Below, one piece after another: positions 21,472-32,085 of a stretch of 64,000 nt of DNA. Position 1 is the first letter of the stretch. Each line of letters begins with the position of its first letter. The notes beneath the pieces were generated by a model. It did not search any database and had not been told where the DNA came from. It saw only the letters and a program-made list of their open reading frames with translations. The DNA is from Amblyomma americanum (lineage: Eukaryota; Arthropoda; Arachnida; Ixodida; Ixodidae): NCBI RefSeq assembly GCF_052857255.1, contig NC_135506.1, positions 81,749,618 through 81,813,617 on the forward strand, in the 5' to 3' direction. Made by a program: the position numbers and the translations under genes.

Positions 21472-23381
21472 CTCTTTTTCTTCTCCCCCCTGTTCCGAGG
21501 GGCTACGGGGGTTCTTCCTAAGGCACACACGGGCACCCGTGTGGCCCAACGTTGAAGGACCACCGGTGGTGTAAATTAATCCGAGAGCCACCGCTAAGCT
21601 GCCCCTCACTGCTCATGTGGCGCTCGGAGACGTTAAAACCGTTACGCCGCCTTCCTACACGTAGGATCTATTTTAGAGGTATTAGGCTAATTAGAGTGGT
21701 CTCTCAGATACGCACAGCCAATTAGCGAGCCGTTACTTAATTCGAACGTGCGGCAAATGGACAATTTTGTCATGATTGCCAACAGAATGCGCGGAAAGGA
21801 AGCACCGAAAAAGAAATGGTGGAAAAGAAAATCAGTCTATGATGCGCGAGACGCAGTTCGAATATCCGAAGGACCACACTAAATCACTCTGAGCTATGCA
21901 CAGGAAATAAAAACCTGCGCCAGATACAGCAACGAGCTTACAGCAGTTTCTGCTCACCTCGAAATTCAGCGAGACGCTGCCGTCAGTGTTGGGTGCAGCC
22001 AGGCAGGTGATGACGTGGTGCTTGTCACTTGGGCCGCTTATATGGGTTGTCTCGATGCCAGCAGAAGCGCATCGAGGCAGCAAAGGGCCGCTGGACGGAT
22101 AGGGGCCGAGTCCTCCGTGACGTCCTGCAGATGAAATTGGGGGCCCTGTCTTGTCCGAGCAGCCAGGACTCGCAACCTCGAACAACTCCGGAGCACTTAC
22201 GTTCCACAAGAGCCATGGCTGCTTGCGTCCTACACGTAGGCCCACTGTCGTTCGTCTGAGGCGTTCCAATGATGTGCTGTTTTATAGCCTGCTTGGCTCG
22301 CACGCGCCACGCGGCATCGACGTCACAGCTTCTTCACGGTCTCTCCTTGCGGATTGGTCAATCGTCGTTTCCTTCGAAGAACGATAATCATCAAATGACG
22401 AAAACAAAAAAAAAACGCCACTGTTGCTAGTTCGTCGTCATGGTCTACAACTCTGGAGCTCAAGCTAAATAGAATTCTTGTTATTCCAGCGATGAAAAAA
22501 ATGTGCGTCTCCCGCCTCTGCAGCTGCCTGCTGTGTAGGAAACAGCGTCTCGAGTTTGGTAGGCTTCAAGAGTTACGAACGCAGAATTAATGGAGCGCGT
22601 TTTATTTGTGGGACGCAGTCCACACCCTTCTGAAATAAGTTTAATCATTTTTCGTTTAAAATATTGCACGCGACTTCAGTATGTCTTCAACACGACGAAT
22701 TTTATTTCAAGAATAAAGTAGCCATGGTTAGCTTACCATTGGGCAATCGCACGTACAAAGACTCTGCATGTTGAGAAGACAAAAAGAGAAAAGAGAAGAA
22801 AGCTACTTAGCGGAGTTCATATTAAAAGTGGTCCCCATGATTCCACACTGGCAGCGCTACAATACACCCAGTAGTCTGACTAAACCCAGGAAGTCAAGGA
22901 ATATCCTCTGTACTGCTGCGAGTACCTCGACCGGGCTGCATGTCCTGTTTCTCAGTCGTATAGTGTAATGGAGCACTTATCTCTCCTCTCGAGCTATAAA
23001 TCTCGGCAATACATGAAGCAAACCACGCAGACTGGCTACCTTTGGCAAAGACGCTAGGTTCCTTTTATTTCGTGCGTTCCTTCACTTGGCACATTTCTAC
23101 AAGATGCGTCCTTGGTCTGCTTGAACTTGGCGCAGTGAAAATCGGGGACGCGAGGAGGCCTACTTTGCGTAACCAGGCTGTCGTCCATGAGCTTCTGTGC
23201 GTAGCCGGAACAGCGAGGTCCGAGGCTCGACTGCTGAAAGGTGTGAGAAGTTGGGCGAGAAGGACACAAAATTGCTGCGAATTGCAGCAACGCAGTGCTG
23301 CCTATGGTCGTTCGCCAGAGTCAGAGGAGCCTTATAAGTATGGGCCAAACTGGCGAGACCGTCAGCTCTCTCGTTCCGTCG
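21472..23381. other. Unassigned stretch
   Basis: No gene or repeat I can name. It is the target region into which the I-clade element at 23394 inserted. Confidence 0.45.
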
Positions 23382-23758
23382 TTCCGCGATGTGAGGGGGC
23401 GCTGCAAGCGTTCGTCACGAGCGGACGTGCGATTCATGGGCTCCGTCGACAATCTTCGATTGTGGCGGATTAGAATATTGGATCACCATATATTTATCAT
23501 CCACGAGTTGCCTTCAACGCCTGACACGGCCTGGTACCACCAGTGAGCCTGTGAGTGCCACATTTTCGGCGCTACAGCCTGTCTACTTCTCGTCACCCCG
23601 TGAGGAGCGCTAACCCTAACGGCCAAGGGGTTGGGGTGCCTTATCGCCGCGGAGACGCCGGTGCGCCCGCGGATGCGCGGCATAGCGTTCGCGCAACGCG
23701 GGTCTAACGACGCTCGCCAGTGAGTGCTCCCGCTTCATCCAGGACTGCCACGACCACG

Positions 23759-25456
23759 ATGAATTCTCTAAGAGGCTACGACCCGACGGAGATGGACTTC
23801 AGTCATGTACCAACATCCCAGCAGCAGCTGATGCCCCCGCAGGATCTCCCGAAGGACGACAACAGCCATGGCTGGAACATATGGTCCCGGCGCAACAACG
23901 ACAGAGCGGCGCAAGCTAAATCCACACCTCCCAAGGAAGAGCAGGAGAAGAAAGAACGCCGAGAGCCTCCTGCACCGAGACCTCCGCGTCTACCGAGTCT
24001 CAAGAATTTTCCATACAAAGTCATCATCCGACCTAAAACCACGGTGGATCTGCAATCTGTGGCTCCACGCTCCTACGATCTCGAATTAGGGATCCAAGCA
24101 GCCCTCAACACCCCTCTACAAGAAAAGCCAACGCTGCGCGTTGTTAGCCAGCAGAACATTATAATGGTGTGTACTCACTGTGAGGAAGACGCGTTCCGTC
24201 TCGCCAAGCTTAATTGTCTGTACCTCGACGGCAAGAGTATAACGATCACCGCCTACGTTGCCTTGCCAGAGGATGTTTGCAGGGGTGTAATACATAATAT
24301 CAAGCCTGAAGTGAGTAATGACTCTATCTTCCAAGACGTCTCCTCACCCAGCCATACAATCCTGGGAGCGCGCCGACTGGGCAAGACTACGTCGGCAGTC
24401 ATCGTCTTCGCCGGGCAGAAGGTTCCCTTCACGGTCAACTACGGGTGGTCAGAGCGCCGCTGCTACATCTACCGTAAAACGACGGCTGCTTGTATCAACT
24501 GTGGAACGCCAGGTCACCGAGCAGACGTCTGCCCGAAACCCAAGGGGGCTGCTTGCCAAACCTGTGGAACGCCGAGTCCAGATGAGACGCACGAGTGTAC
24601 ACCCGTTTGCGCGCTGTGCAAGGGTCCACACAAGACTTACGCAAAAGACTGCAAGGAGAAATTCCAGAGACCGCTGAACAAGAACACTAGTACCGCGTCA
24701 TCAAACGCGTCATCAACAACAAAACTTGAAGATCAAGAAGGCAGGAGCAGGACGAGGCAGAAGAGGCAGCCTACATCGCGACGGCGAGGAGTGTCATCAT
24801 CAGTCTCCCACTCTCGTTCCGCCTCTCGCGGCCGTTCGAGCTCAAGACGCCGGGCAACAGGCTCCAACCAGAACGCCAGTCAAGTGGAGGCGGGTAAAGA
24901 ACAAGGGCAGGAGAACCTCAACAAGCCCATCGGGGCGCTGAAGAAGACGTCCTCGGGCCAGCTTTCAGATTCGAAGGTGAGCTTTGCAGAATGGCCTCCC
25001 CTTCCCTCCTCCTCCCCTCAGAATAACACGGAGTTAGCAGCACTCAAAAACGAGATAGAAAGTCTGAAAAAACAAGTGACCGCTTTAACAATCCAAAACC
25101 AAGAGCTTAAGCGAGCAACTACTAACGCAATAACGCCGGTAGCTCAGCCGACTCCTGAAAACCAAAAACAGCAGGCAGTACCTAGCTCCCAGCCTGCCTT
25201 AGGCGAGGTCTACCAACAAATCATCCAAGAACTGAGGTCCTTCAAGGAGGAGTTTCAAGCTTTTCCAATTTATGTGAAGGCTCAATTCCAAGACATTCGA
25301 AATCAGATTGCAAACAACCGACGATACACGGAGACGGCAATTTCTGGACTTCGGAAGGAACCTGCGTATAAAAGGCATAAGTCGAAATTCGCTCGTACAA
25401 TGCAGGTGGACGAACCATCCGATACGGATTCAACATGCCAGCCAAACCTAGAGTAA
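23759..25456 (+). CDS. I-clade ORF1, Gag-like zinc-knuckle protein
   Basis: 565 aa from the ATG at 23759. A GTG 39 bases earlier is in frame, but a TAA lies just upstream of it, so the first ATG is preferred. The N-terminal third is Pro/Lys-rich. The middle has three Cys/His knuckles near residues 242-300: CX2CX4HX4C, CX2CX8HXC and CX2CX3HX6C. An Arg/Ser-rich stretch follows (about 345-385), then a coiled coil (about 430-460, LAALKNEIESLKKQ). This is the domain order of I/Jockey-group Gag proteins, which bind element RNA. It ends 22 bases inside ORF2, in a different frame. Confidence 0.9.
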   Translation: MNSLRGYDPTEMDFSHVPTSQQQLMPPQDLPKDDNSHGWNIWSRRNNDRAAQAKSTPPKEEQEKKERREPPAPRPPRLPSLKNFPYKVIIRPKTTVDLQSVAPRSYDLELGIQAALNTPLQEKPTLRVVSQQNIIMVCTHCEEDAFRLAKLNCLYLDGKSITITAYVALPEDVCRGVIHNIKPEVSNDSIFQDVSSPSHTILGARRLGKTTSAVIVFAGQKVPFTVNYGWSERRCYIYRKTTAACINCGTPGHRADVCPKPKGAACQTCGTPSPDETHECTPVCALCKGPHKTYAKDCKEKFQRPLNKNTSTASSNASSTTKLEDQEGRSRTRQKRQPTSRRRGVSSSVSHSRSASRGRSSSRRRATGSNQNASQVEAGKEQGQENLNKPIGALKKTSSGQLSDSKVSFAEWPPLPSSSPQNNTELAALKNEIESLKKQVTALTIQNQELKRATTNAITPVAQPTPENQKQQAVPSSQPALGEVYQQIIQELRSFKEEFQAFPIYVKAQFQDIRNQIANNRRYTETAISGLRKEPAYKRHKSKFARTMQVDEPSDTDSTCQPNLE

Positions 25457-28400
25457 AGATCTGGCAGTGGAACTGCCTGGGATACAGGAGAAAGCAGGCT
25501 GCTCTTAATCTCCTTCTATCTCAGGAATCTGACCCACCGGCAGCTATCCTAATTCAAGAACCCCACCTAATGCCTATGAAGCTCCAAGACTATGTGACTT
25601 ATCAGCACGACCAGTTAACTGCCACGTTAGTGCACAAATTATACACTGCCATATTGCACGACACTTTCGAGCCGGATGTTGCGCACTGCTATATAACTAT
25701 TCTTCCTCTCCAGAGAGGAGCGGCAAGCCCGCACGTATTGAATGTATACAGCCCTCCAAAAGACAGGAACGCAAAATTGGGTTCCCTCATAAAGAAATTT
25801 CTGACCTTAGCGGGCCATGCCCCCTGCGTGATTGGAGGCGACTTCAACGCACCACACCCTTCATGGGGCTACCCGGCGGCGACACCGAAAGGCAGAAAAC
25901 TAGAAGAAGTAGTGGCGCAAGAGGGGTTATCGATCCTCACCGATCCCACTTACCCTACGAGGCTGGGAAACAGTGTCAGTAGAGATACATGTCCTGACCT
26001 GACGTTCACCAAGAACATACAAAACGCCATTTGGAAGAATACCGAACAGCACCTGGGAAGCGATCACTTCATACTCTCTCTGGAGATAAGCACAAACGCG
26101 TGCAAGCGCAAAATAGGTATCGCAAGAGTTACGAACTGGGACAGGTGGAGAAAGGCCCAGGCATCTACTGCAAATACTATTACCGACCTAGAGGAATGGG
26201 TTAAAGATGAGGTGCACTCTTTGAAAGCCTTTACAAAAGAGGTCTGCACGACAGAAGATTGCCCAGCGGTCGATCCGCACCTTCTACATTTATGGGAAGC
26301 GAGGCACTCATTGTCAAAGAGATGGCGCAGACAACGGCTTAACCGCAAACTCAAGAAAAAAATAGAGGAGATAAACAAAAAGGCAGAATCCTATGCCATA
26401 TCCTTAACCAGACAGAACTGGCATTCGCTCTGCGATGGTATTCAGGGGAAGCTAGGTGTGTCAAAGACTTGGAAGCTCCTACGTGTCCTAATCGACCCCA
26501 GCAGCAGCAAGTCGGCCACTAAAGACAGGCTCACGAAGATCGTACACACCACCCCGGGTACGGACACAGAGTTGATCGAAAAGCTCAAGACCAGGTATCT
26601 GTGCACGGACCAAGTCGTGGAACAGCCGGAGTATCCTGGACTGCCAAATCCCAAGCTGGACCTCCCACTCACGAAAGAAGAAATCAAAGCAGAAATCGCG
26701 GCCATGAGAAAAAATGCAGCTCCAGGTCCAGATCAAATAACAGCGAAGCTCTTATTTAACCTCAGCGATGACACCATCACCGCGCTGGTGGAATGCTTCA
26801 ACGAGCAGCATTGGGCTACAGGAACGTTACCAATATCCTGGAAGACAGCCGAGGTTCGGTTCATTCCGAAGGCGAACAAACCCCTTAAACTGGATAATCT
26901 ACGACCGATATCGCTAACCTCGTGTTTGGGGAAGCTCATAGAGAGGGTCATCAACACGAGACTGAGTAGATACTTAGAAGAAAACAACCTCCTACCTAAT
27001 ACTCAATTCGGCTTTCGCCCTCACCTATCGACACAGGACGCCCTCTTGTACCTGTACAAAGACCTCCTTGAGACACCTCCCAAGTCACAGACAAGGGCCA
27101 TCCTGGCACTTGATTTGAAAGGAGCGTTCGATAACGTTCTACATAAAAACATCCTGCAAAGCCTCGCCGATACCAACTGTGGCGCAAGAACCTACAACTA
27201 TATCAAAAACTTCTTATCAGTCAGGCAAGCCACTGTAAACTTCGGTGGAATAAAATCAGATCCCATCACTCTAGGCCCAAGGGGAACTCCGCAAGGGGCC
27301 GTACTGTCACCCCTCTTGTTCAATTTGGCTATGAAAGATCTACCAGGCCTTCTTTCCGAAATCCCCGGCGTCAAACACACATTATATGCGGATGATATCA
27401 CTGTCTGGTGCAACTCGGGGAGTGACGCCGAGATCGAGGAGCGTCTTCAAGCAGCAGCCGACACGGTGGACCGGTACGCCAGGGAGAGAGGTCTCCAGTG
27501 TGCGCCGGAAAAGTCCGAGTTGCTAATCCTGAAGAACCCGAGGACACCCCTAGCGCAGAACATCTCGGTGTATATAGAGAACCACCCAGTACAGAAACCC
27601 ACGGAGATCAAGATACTAGGGCAGTATATCCCGCAGGGGCGACAGAACACCACCACTATGAAGAAGCTTACAACATCCACCGAGCAAATCCTCCGCATGA
27701 TACATCGTATCCGAAATAAACACCATGGCATGAAGGAAAGGGACACCATCCGCTTAGTGCAAGCTTTCGTGATCTCTCGGATAATGTACGGGACGGCATT
27801 CCTTAACCTCTCCAGGTCGGAAATTGAAAAGTTGGAGGTACTCATCAGGAAAGCCTACAAGACGGCACTGGGGCTACCAAACTCCACGCCAACAGCAAAG
27901 CTCATGGCTCTAGGAGTACATAATACCCTCAAAGAGATGTGGGAAGCACAATGGTTCTCACAACTGAATCGGCTCGCACTCACAAAACCCGGCAGAGAAC
28001 TGCTCGATAAAATCCATGTTAATCTGCCCTATACAATTGACCAAAGGGAAGAGGTCCCACGCGATGTGAGAAGACGCATAAACGTGCACCCCATTCCGCG
28101 GAATATGCATCCCGCATATAACACCGAGAGGAGGAAAGCAAGAGGTGAATCCCTGCAGAAGAAATGGGACAAGCAAATTAACACCCTTTACGTGGACGCA
28201 GCAGGACCAAATAATGGAGTCATGACTATTGTGGTCTCAACGCCTTCAGGGTCGATGGTGAAATGCGCCTCGGTGAAAACATCTAACCCCACTCACGCAG
28301 AGGAGACAGCTATTGCATTAGCTGTAGCATCTAACCCCAACGCCGTTGTGCTCACTGATTCCCAGAACGCCTGTCGAAACTTCAATAACGGATTAATTCA

Positions 28401-28944
28401 CAAGTCAGGGTTATCATTGCTGACTAAGCATCCACCCAACCAGGTCTCAGTAATCTGGTTCCCCGGTCACCTGGAACTACCAGGAGGAAACGAAGCCGCC
28501 CACAGGCATGCCCGAGCTCTTCTATACCGGTCGTCTCCCCCTGATGACCATGAAGGGTGCCGCGACCTAATAGGCTTAGCAGTGTATGCTGACAATCTTG
28601 CGCCATACAGAACAGCCAGAAAGGAGTACCCAACACCACACAAATCCCTCAACAAGTTAGAAGAGAACACCCTTAGGAGACTACAAACCAACACCTACCC
28701 AACACCAGCTAAATTACACCAGTGGTACCCTACACTATACTCTCCACAGTGTCCACATTGTGGAGTGGTAGCTAACCTCTACCATATGGTGTGGGCATGC
28801 CAATATAATCCCTTAGTTGACCCCATTCCCAACCCCTCGGAGGAGCAGTGGGAGGCTATTCTGCTCAGCGATGATCCTGACCGTCAGCACTGGCTGATGG
28901 GGAGGGCCAGCGCAGCAGCAGCAGCCAGTGGACTACCGGACTAG
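25435..28944 (+). CDS. I-clade ORF2: endonuclease, reverse transcriptase, RNase H, zinc knuckle
   Basis: 1169 aa. The APE endonuclease (about 6-220) has N13, E42, GGDFNAPH (D136) and SDH (D210, H211). The reverse transcriptase (about 470-720) has LRPISLTSCLGK, TQFGFRPHLSTQ, LDLKGAFDN (D560), GTPQGAVLSPLL and YADD (651-654). RNase H (about 917-1035) has D921, E956 and D975, but the usual fourth aspartate is His1023 in GNEAAHRHAR. A CX2CX7HX4C knuckle (C1106-C1122) closes the protein. It overlaps ORF1 by 22 bases in another frame, so it needs reinitiation or a similar mechanism for translation. The protein nicks target DNA and copies element RNA in place. Confidence 0.95.
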   Translation: MPAKPRVKIWQWNCLGYRRKQAALNLLLSQESDPPAAILIQEPHLMPMKLQDYVTYQHDQLTATLVHKLYTAILHDTFEPDVAHCYITILPLQRGAASPHVLNVYSPPKDRNAKLGSLIKKFLTLAGHAPCVIGGDFNAPHPSWGYPAATPKGRKLEEVVAQEGLSILTDPTYPTRLGNSVSRDTCPDLTFTKNIQNAIWKNTEQHLGSDHFILSLEISTNACKRKIGIARVTNWDRWRKAQASTANTITDLEEWVKDEVHSLKAFTKEVCTTEDCPAVDPHLLHLWEARHSLSKRWRRQRLNRKLKKKIEEINKKAESYAISLTRQNWHSLCDGIQGKLGVSKTWKLLRVLIDPSSSKSATKDRLTKIVHTTPGTDTELIEKLKTRYLCTDQVVEQPEYPGLPNPKLDLPLTKEEIKAEIAAMRKNAAPGPDQITAKLLFNLSDDTITALVECFNEQHWATGTLPISWKTAEVRFIPKANKPLKLDNLRPISLTSCLGKLIERVINTRLSRYLEENNLLPNTQFGFRPHLSTQDALLYLYKDLLETPPKSQTRAILALDLKGAFDNVLHKNILQSLADTNCGARTYNYIKNFLSVRQATVNFGGIKSDPITLGPRGTPQGAVLSPLLFNLAMKDLPGLLSEIPGVKHTLYADDITVWCNSGSDAEIEERLQAAADTVDRYARERGLQCAPEKSELLILKNPRTPLAQNISVYIENHPVQKPTEIKILGQYIPQGRQNTTTMKKLTTSTEQILRMIHRIRNKHHGMKERDTIRLVQAFVISRIMYGTAFLNLSRSEIEKLEVLIRKAYKTALGLPNSTPTAKLMALGVHNTLKEMWEAQWFSQLNRLALTKPGRELLDKIHVNLPYTIDQREEVPRDVRRRINVHPIPRNMHPAYNTERRKARGESLQKKWDKQINTLYVDAAGPNNGVMTIVVSTPSGSMVKCASVKTSNPTHAEETAIALAVASNPNAVVLTDSQNACRNFNNGLIHKSGLSLLTKHPPNQVSVIWFPGHLELPGGNEAAHRHARALLYRSSPPDDHEGCRDLIGLAVYADNLAPYRTARKEYPTPHKSLNKLEENTLRRLQTNTYPTPAKLHQWYPTLYSPQCPHCGVVANLYHMVWACQYNPLVDPIPNPSEEQWEAILLSDDPDRQHWLMGRASAAAAASGLPD

Positions 28945-29011
28945 GCGGTCCACCCACATGTTCGGACAACATTGAAGAAATAAAGACGTTTGTAATCAAT
29001 TCCGCGATGTG

Positions 29012-29230
29012 TGACGGGACCGATTGAACGTCAACGTTTATGCCAGCTTCTGAAACATGATGTGGTCCCAGAGAGAGAATCGTGGCTTTTTCCGCAGGTT
29101 TTCGAAGGCGCTGAATGAACTGCTCGCTCGTAGTCCGTGATTATCACTTCTGCTTGCTTGCCTTTAATATTGACTGCATTTAGCGCCGGAAGAATAAATG
29201 TCATGCAGATTACAGAATGCAGAATAACTT
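29012..29230. other. Unassigned stretch
   Basis: Flank of the I-clade insertion; nothing recognised. Confidence 0.5.
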
Positions 29231-29580
29231 TTAATGTTTGAACCGGGCCCCGCCGCGGTGGCTCAGTGGTTAGGGCGCTCGACTACTGATCCGGAGTTCC
29301 CGGGTTCGAACCCGACCGCGGCGGCTGCGTTTTTATGGAGGAAAAACGCTAAGGCGCCCGTGTGCTGTGCGATGTGAGTGCACGTTAAAGATCCCCAGGT
29401 GGTCGAAATTATTCCGGAGTCCTCCACTACGGGACCTCATTCTTCCTTTCTTCTTTCACTCCCTCCCTTATCCCTTCCCTAACGGCGCGGTTCAGGTGTC
29501 CAACGATATATGAGACAGATACTGCGCCATTTCCATTCCACCAAAAATCAATTATTATTATTAATGTTTGAACCGGCCCC
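29231..29580 (+). repeat. Full-length Ruka-like SINE with 20-bp TSD
   Basis: The element spans 29251-29560 (310 bp). The target duplication TTAATGTTTGAACCGG and following bases lies at 29231-29250 and 29561-29580 with one mismatch. The tRNA-like head has an A box (TGGCTCAGTGG near 29259) and a B box (GGTTCGAACCC near 29303). It also has the central GTTAAAGATCCCCAGGTGG block, a C/T-rich tail and an (ATT)n end. This is the best reference copy of the family here. Confidence 0.93.
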
Positions 29581-30110
29581 CCTACCTACCCTAAGTCAAG
29601 AACAGAAATGCATATTTGCGCAGCAGTTGATTAAATATCATTTCCTCGTGCGTGGATGGCTCTAGGTAAATAAAATCTTCAAACCTCTCTTGCCTTATTC
29701 AGGCATAAAAAATGGTGGCGTCGAATTGCGTGCTTATCTGTTAACTCAGTCATGTGTATATATCCGCAGGTAGCCGTGGTATGTATGCCCTAATTCCGCA
29801 CAGGGCAGCTCGTTGTGGTCGCGCTTTTCATGGAGTGTTCCAACCTCATCTGTATAATTTTGTTCACAATGTGTAAACGGCGCAGCATGGGCCTTCTAGC
29901 CGCTGTTCCGACAAGCCTCAGATGGTTGTGACAAAAGGCTGTACTACAGGCGCTGCGAGGAAGGTAGGCGCAACGCTGTGGCTCTAGCTTCACCAAGTCA
30001 TTTGCAGCTGCAAGTGGCAAGGCCCAGCAATAACCGCTATGCCTTTCGGTGAACTACCTCGAGCTTCAGTTCTGAGTGACGCGGGGGGAACCTCAAGAAG
30101 CCACAAAAAT
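29581..30110. other. Unassigned stretch
   Basis: No feature recognised. Confidence 0.5.
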
Positions 30111-30112
30111 GG

Positions 30113-30390
30113 TTCGGCTCCCGGGTTGTAATCCGACCGCGGCGGCTGCGTTTCTTTCGATGGAGGCGAAACGCTAAGGCTCCCGTGTGCTGTGCGATGT
30201 CAGTGCACGTTAAAGATCCCCAGGTGGTCGAAATTATTCCGGAGCCCTCCAGTACGGCACCTCCTTCTTCCTTTCTCCTTTCACTCCCTCCCTTATCCCT
30301 TCCCTAACGGCGCGGTTCGGGTGTCCAACGATATATGAGACAGATACTGCGCCATTTCCTTTCCCCAAAAAACCCATTATAACCAATTAT
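30113..30390 (+). repeat. Ruka-like SINE, head partly truncated
   Basis: Begins inside the head at GGTTCGGCTCCCGGG. The rest is close to the reference copy at 29251. Confidence 0.88.
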
Positions 30391-30396
30391 ACTCCT

Positions 30397-30556
30397 TTTT
30401 ATGGAGGAAAAACGCTAAGGCGTCCGTGTGCTGTGCGATGTCAGGAGGGATCTATTCCGGAGCCCTCCACTACGGCCCCTCTTTCTTCCTTTCTTCTTTA
30501 ACTCCTTCCTTTATCCCTTCGTTTACGACGTGGTTCGGGTGTCCATCGACATCTTG
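30397..30556 (+). repeat. Ruka-like SINE, head missing, internal deletion
   Basis: Starts at TTATGGAGGAAAAACGCTAA, lacks the central block (a jump after GCGATGTCAGGAGG), then has the C/T-rich tail. Confidence 0.8.
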
Positions 30557-30619
30557 CGGCGGTGACTCGGGCTGCCGACGTCATGTCCCACACATGGCTT
30601 ACTTGATGCAGTGCGCGAC

Positions 30620-30851
30620 CGCGCAGTGGCCCTGGGAGGGAACGAGAGAAATAAGGACGAAAGAGGTGCCGTAGTGGAGGGCTCCTGAGTTTTTTCGATT
30701 ACCTGGGAATATTTAACATGCACTGATATCGCACAGCACACGGGGGTCTTAGCGTTTCGCCTCCATTAAAATGCAGCCGCTGCGGTTGGGTTCGAACCCG
30801 GGAACTCCGGATCAATAGACGAGCGCCCTAACCACTGAGCCACCGCGGAGG
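30620..30851 (-). repeat. Ruka-like SINE, antisense
   Basis: Antisense centre near 30700, B-box GGGTTCGAACCCGGG near 30790, and head end ACTGAGCCACCGCGG at about 30845. Confidence 0.85.
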
Positions 30852-30854
30852 GTA

Positions 30855-30965
30855 GGCGCAGTATTTGTTTCATATATCAGCGGACACTTGAACCACGCCG
30901 TAAGGGAAGGGATAAAGGACGGACGTAAAGAAGAAAGGAAGAGGTGGCGTAGTGGAGGATTCCGG
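30855..30965 (-). repeat. Ruka-like SINE tail fragment, antisense
   Basis: GCGCAGTATTTGTTTC through AAGAAAGGAAGAGG; the head and centre are absent. Confidence 0.75.
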
Positions 30966-31415
30966 TGGAAGAGGAAGAGGAGAAAACATTATTGGTTTCA
31001 CTGTAATAAATTAGAAATGGGAAATGGTTGTTGCGCTGGGTGACAGTCCCTAGAGATGTACCAACTAGCCCGTCAAAAAGTTCCCTATTCCGGGATGCCA
31101 TTGGTTCCGCTGGTGCCCGCGTTCTCGGGACCAGGGCTCGCTGGGCCTCCAGGTCACAGCTGGACACGGCCGCCTCCCAACCCTCCCTAGTTGGCTGGAC
31201 TTGTAACGGCTATATGTGTATTGTACTGGCTGGCACACAACATGTGGTATAGGTCTGCATATCGCCCGCAGAATTTCAACCTGCCCGTGAATGTAGGGTC
31301 CATGTGTTTTAGTGTGACGCGGTTTAAGAAAGACCCAGTTTAGAGCTATCTAAGGTGGCATTCCTAGGTTCTGTCGAGACTTTTGCGTGTCCCGGGAGTA
31401 CCCTCCTGCAGAGGC
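30966..31415. other. Unassigned stretch
   Basis: No gene recognised. Confidence 0.45.

Positions 31416-31448
<33 letters not shown>
31416..31448. repeat. (TAA)n microsatellite
   Basis: About eleven TAA/AAT units; it borders the repeat shared with 15200-15345. Confidence 0.9.
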
Positions 31449-31590
31449 TTAATTTATTGTGTAAATAGTTTGTACATATTACTTCTCCCCCTATCCTCTC
31501 TTCCTGTCCCCTCACCTCTTTCATTTCATTTCTCCATTATGCCTGCTATCCTTTATTTCCGCTGCCCCAGCTCAGGTGCTTCAGTATCGA
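31440..31590. repeat. Dispersed repeat, inverted relative to 15200-15345
   Basis: Contains CACCTCTTTCATTTCATTTC and TTATTTCCGCTGCCCCAGC, the reverse complement of the segment after the CR1-like element. Family unknown. Confidence 0.6.
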
Positions 31591-31668
31591 TGGCAGATGC
31601 AGGGGCTAGCAAAAATCTTTTCCTTCCTTTTTACTATTATTTTAATAAACAACCACTACCACCACCAC

Positions 31669-31900
31669 TTGGTTTTTGGGGAAAGGAAATGGCGCAGTAT
31701 CTGCCTCGTATATCGTTGGACACCTGAACCACGCCGTAAGGGAAGGGATAAAGGAGGGAGTGAAAGAAGAAAGGAATCAAGAGGTGCCGTAGTGGAGGGC
31801 TCTGGAATAAGTTCGACCACCTGGGGACCTTTATGGGCACTGACATCGCACAGCACACGGGCGCCTTAGCGTTTCGCCTCCATCGAAACGCAGCCGCCTG
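31669..31900 (-). repeat. Ruka-like SINE, antisense
   Basis: From TTGGTTTTTGGGGAAAGG through the central block near 31820 to GAAACGCAGCCGCC. The tRNA-like head is cut off where an I-like fragment begins. Confidence 0.88.
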
Positions 31901-32085
31901 CAGAGAGGCGTAGATGGTTTGTTATATCCGAGTAAGAGATTAGAAGGATTGGTATGATTGCTGTGGCGGCTCCGGGGGATCGAGTGGAGCCCGGGGGAAG
32001 GAACGCTCGGACAGCCGCGTGAGCGGCCTCGTTCCCCTCAACCCCCTGCTGACCTGACACCCATACTATCTGTTATAATATAGTG
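31901..32085 (-). pseudogene. I-like retrotransposon RNase H fragment
   Basis: Antisense reads IVWVSGQQGVEGNEAAHAAVRA, an RNase H C-terminal signature. Like the intact I-clade ORF2 here, it has His where Asp is usual (GNEAAH). Stops lie upstream. It abuts the SINE at 31900. Confidence 0.75.

Larger units (their letters stand above)
23382..29011 (+). mobile_element. Full-length I-clade non-LTR retrotransposon with 12-bp TSD
   Basis: TTCCGCGATGTG occurs at 23382-23393 and at 29000-29011, framing an element of 5.6 kb (23394-28999). Inside are a ~365-bp GC-rich 5' UTR, ORF1 (23759-25456), ORF2 (25435-28944) and a very short 3' UTR with AATAAA at 28979-28984. The 3' end is TGTAATCAA rather than poly-A, as usual for I-group elements. 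Both ORFs are uninterrupted, so this is a recent, possibly active insertion. Confidence 0.93.

Noticed and set aside
21086..21609. Several long Arg/Ala/Leu-rich open frames on both strands
   Set aside because: They are produced by the 26-bp minisatellite, whose period keeps many frames open.
29251..29325. Apparent tRNA gene (A and B boxes)
   Set aside because: It is the head of a SINE present in many copies; no free-standing tRNA gene was found.
31416..31448. Possible CRISPR-like or regulatory repeat
   Set aside because: Plain (TAA)n microsatellite. No CRISPR-type spacer array exists in the window, and none is expected in this eukaryotic DNA.
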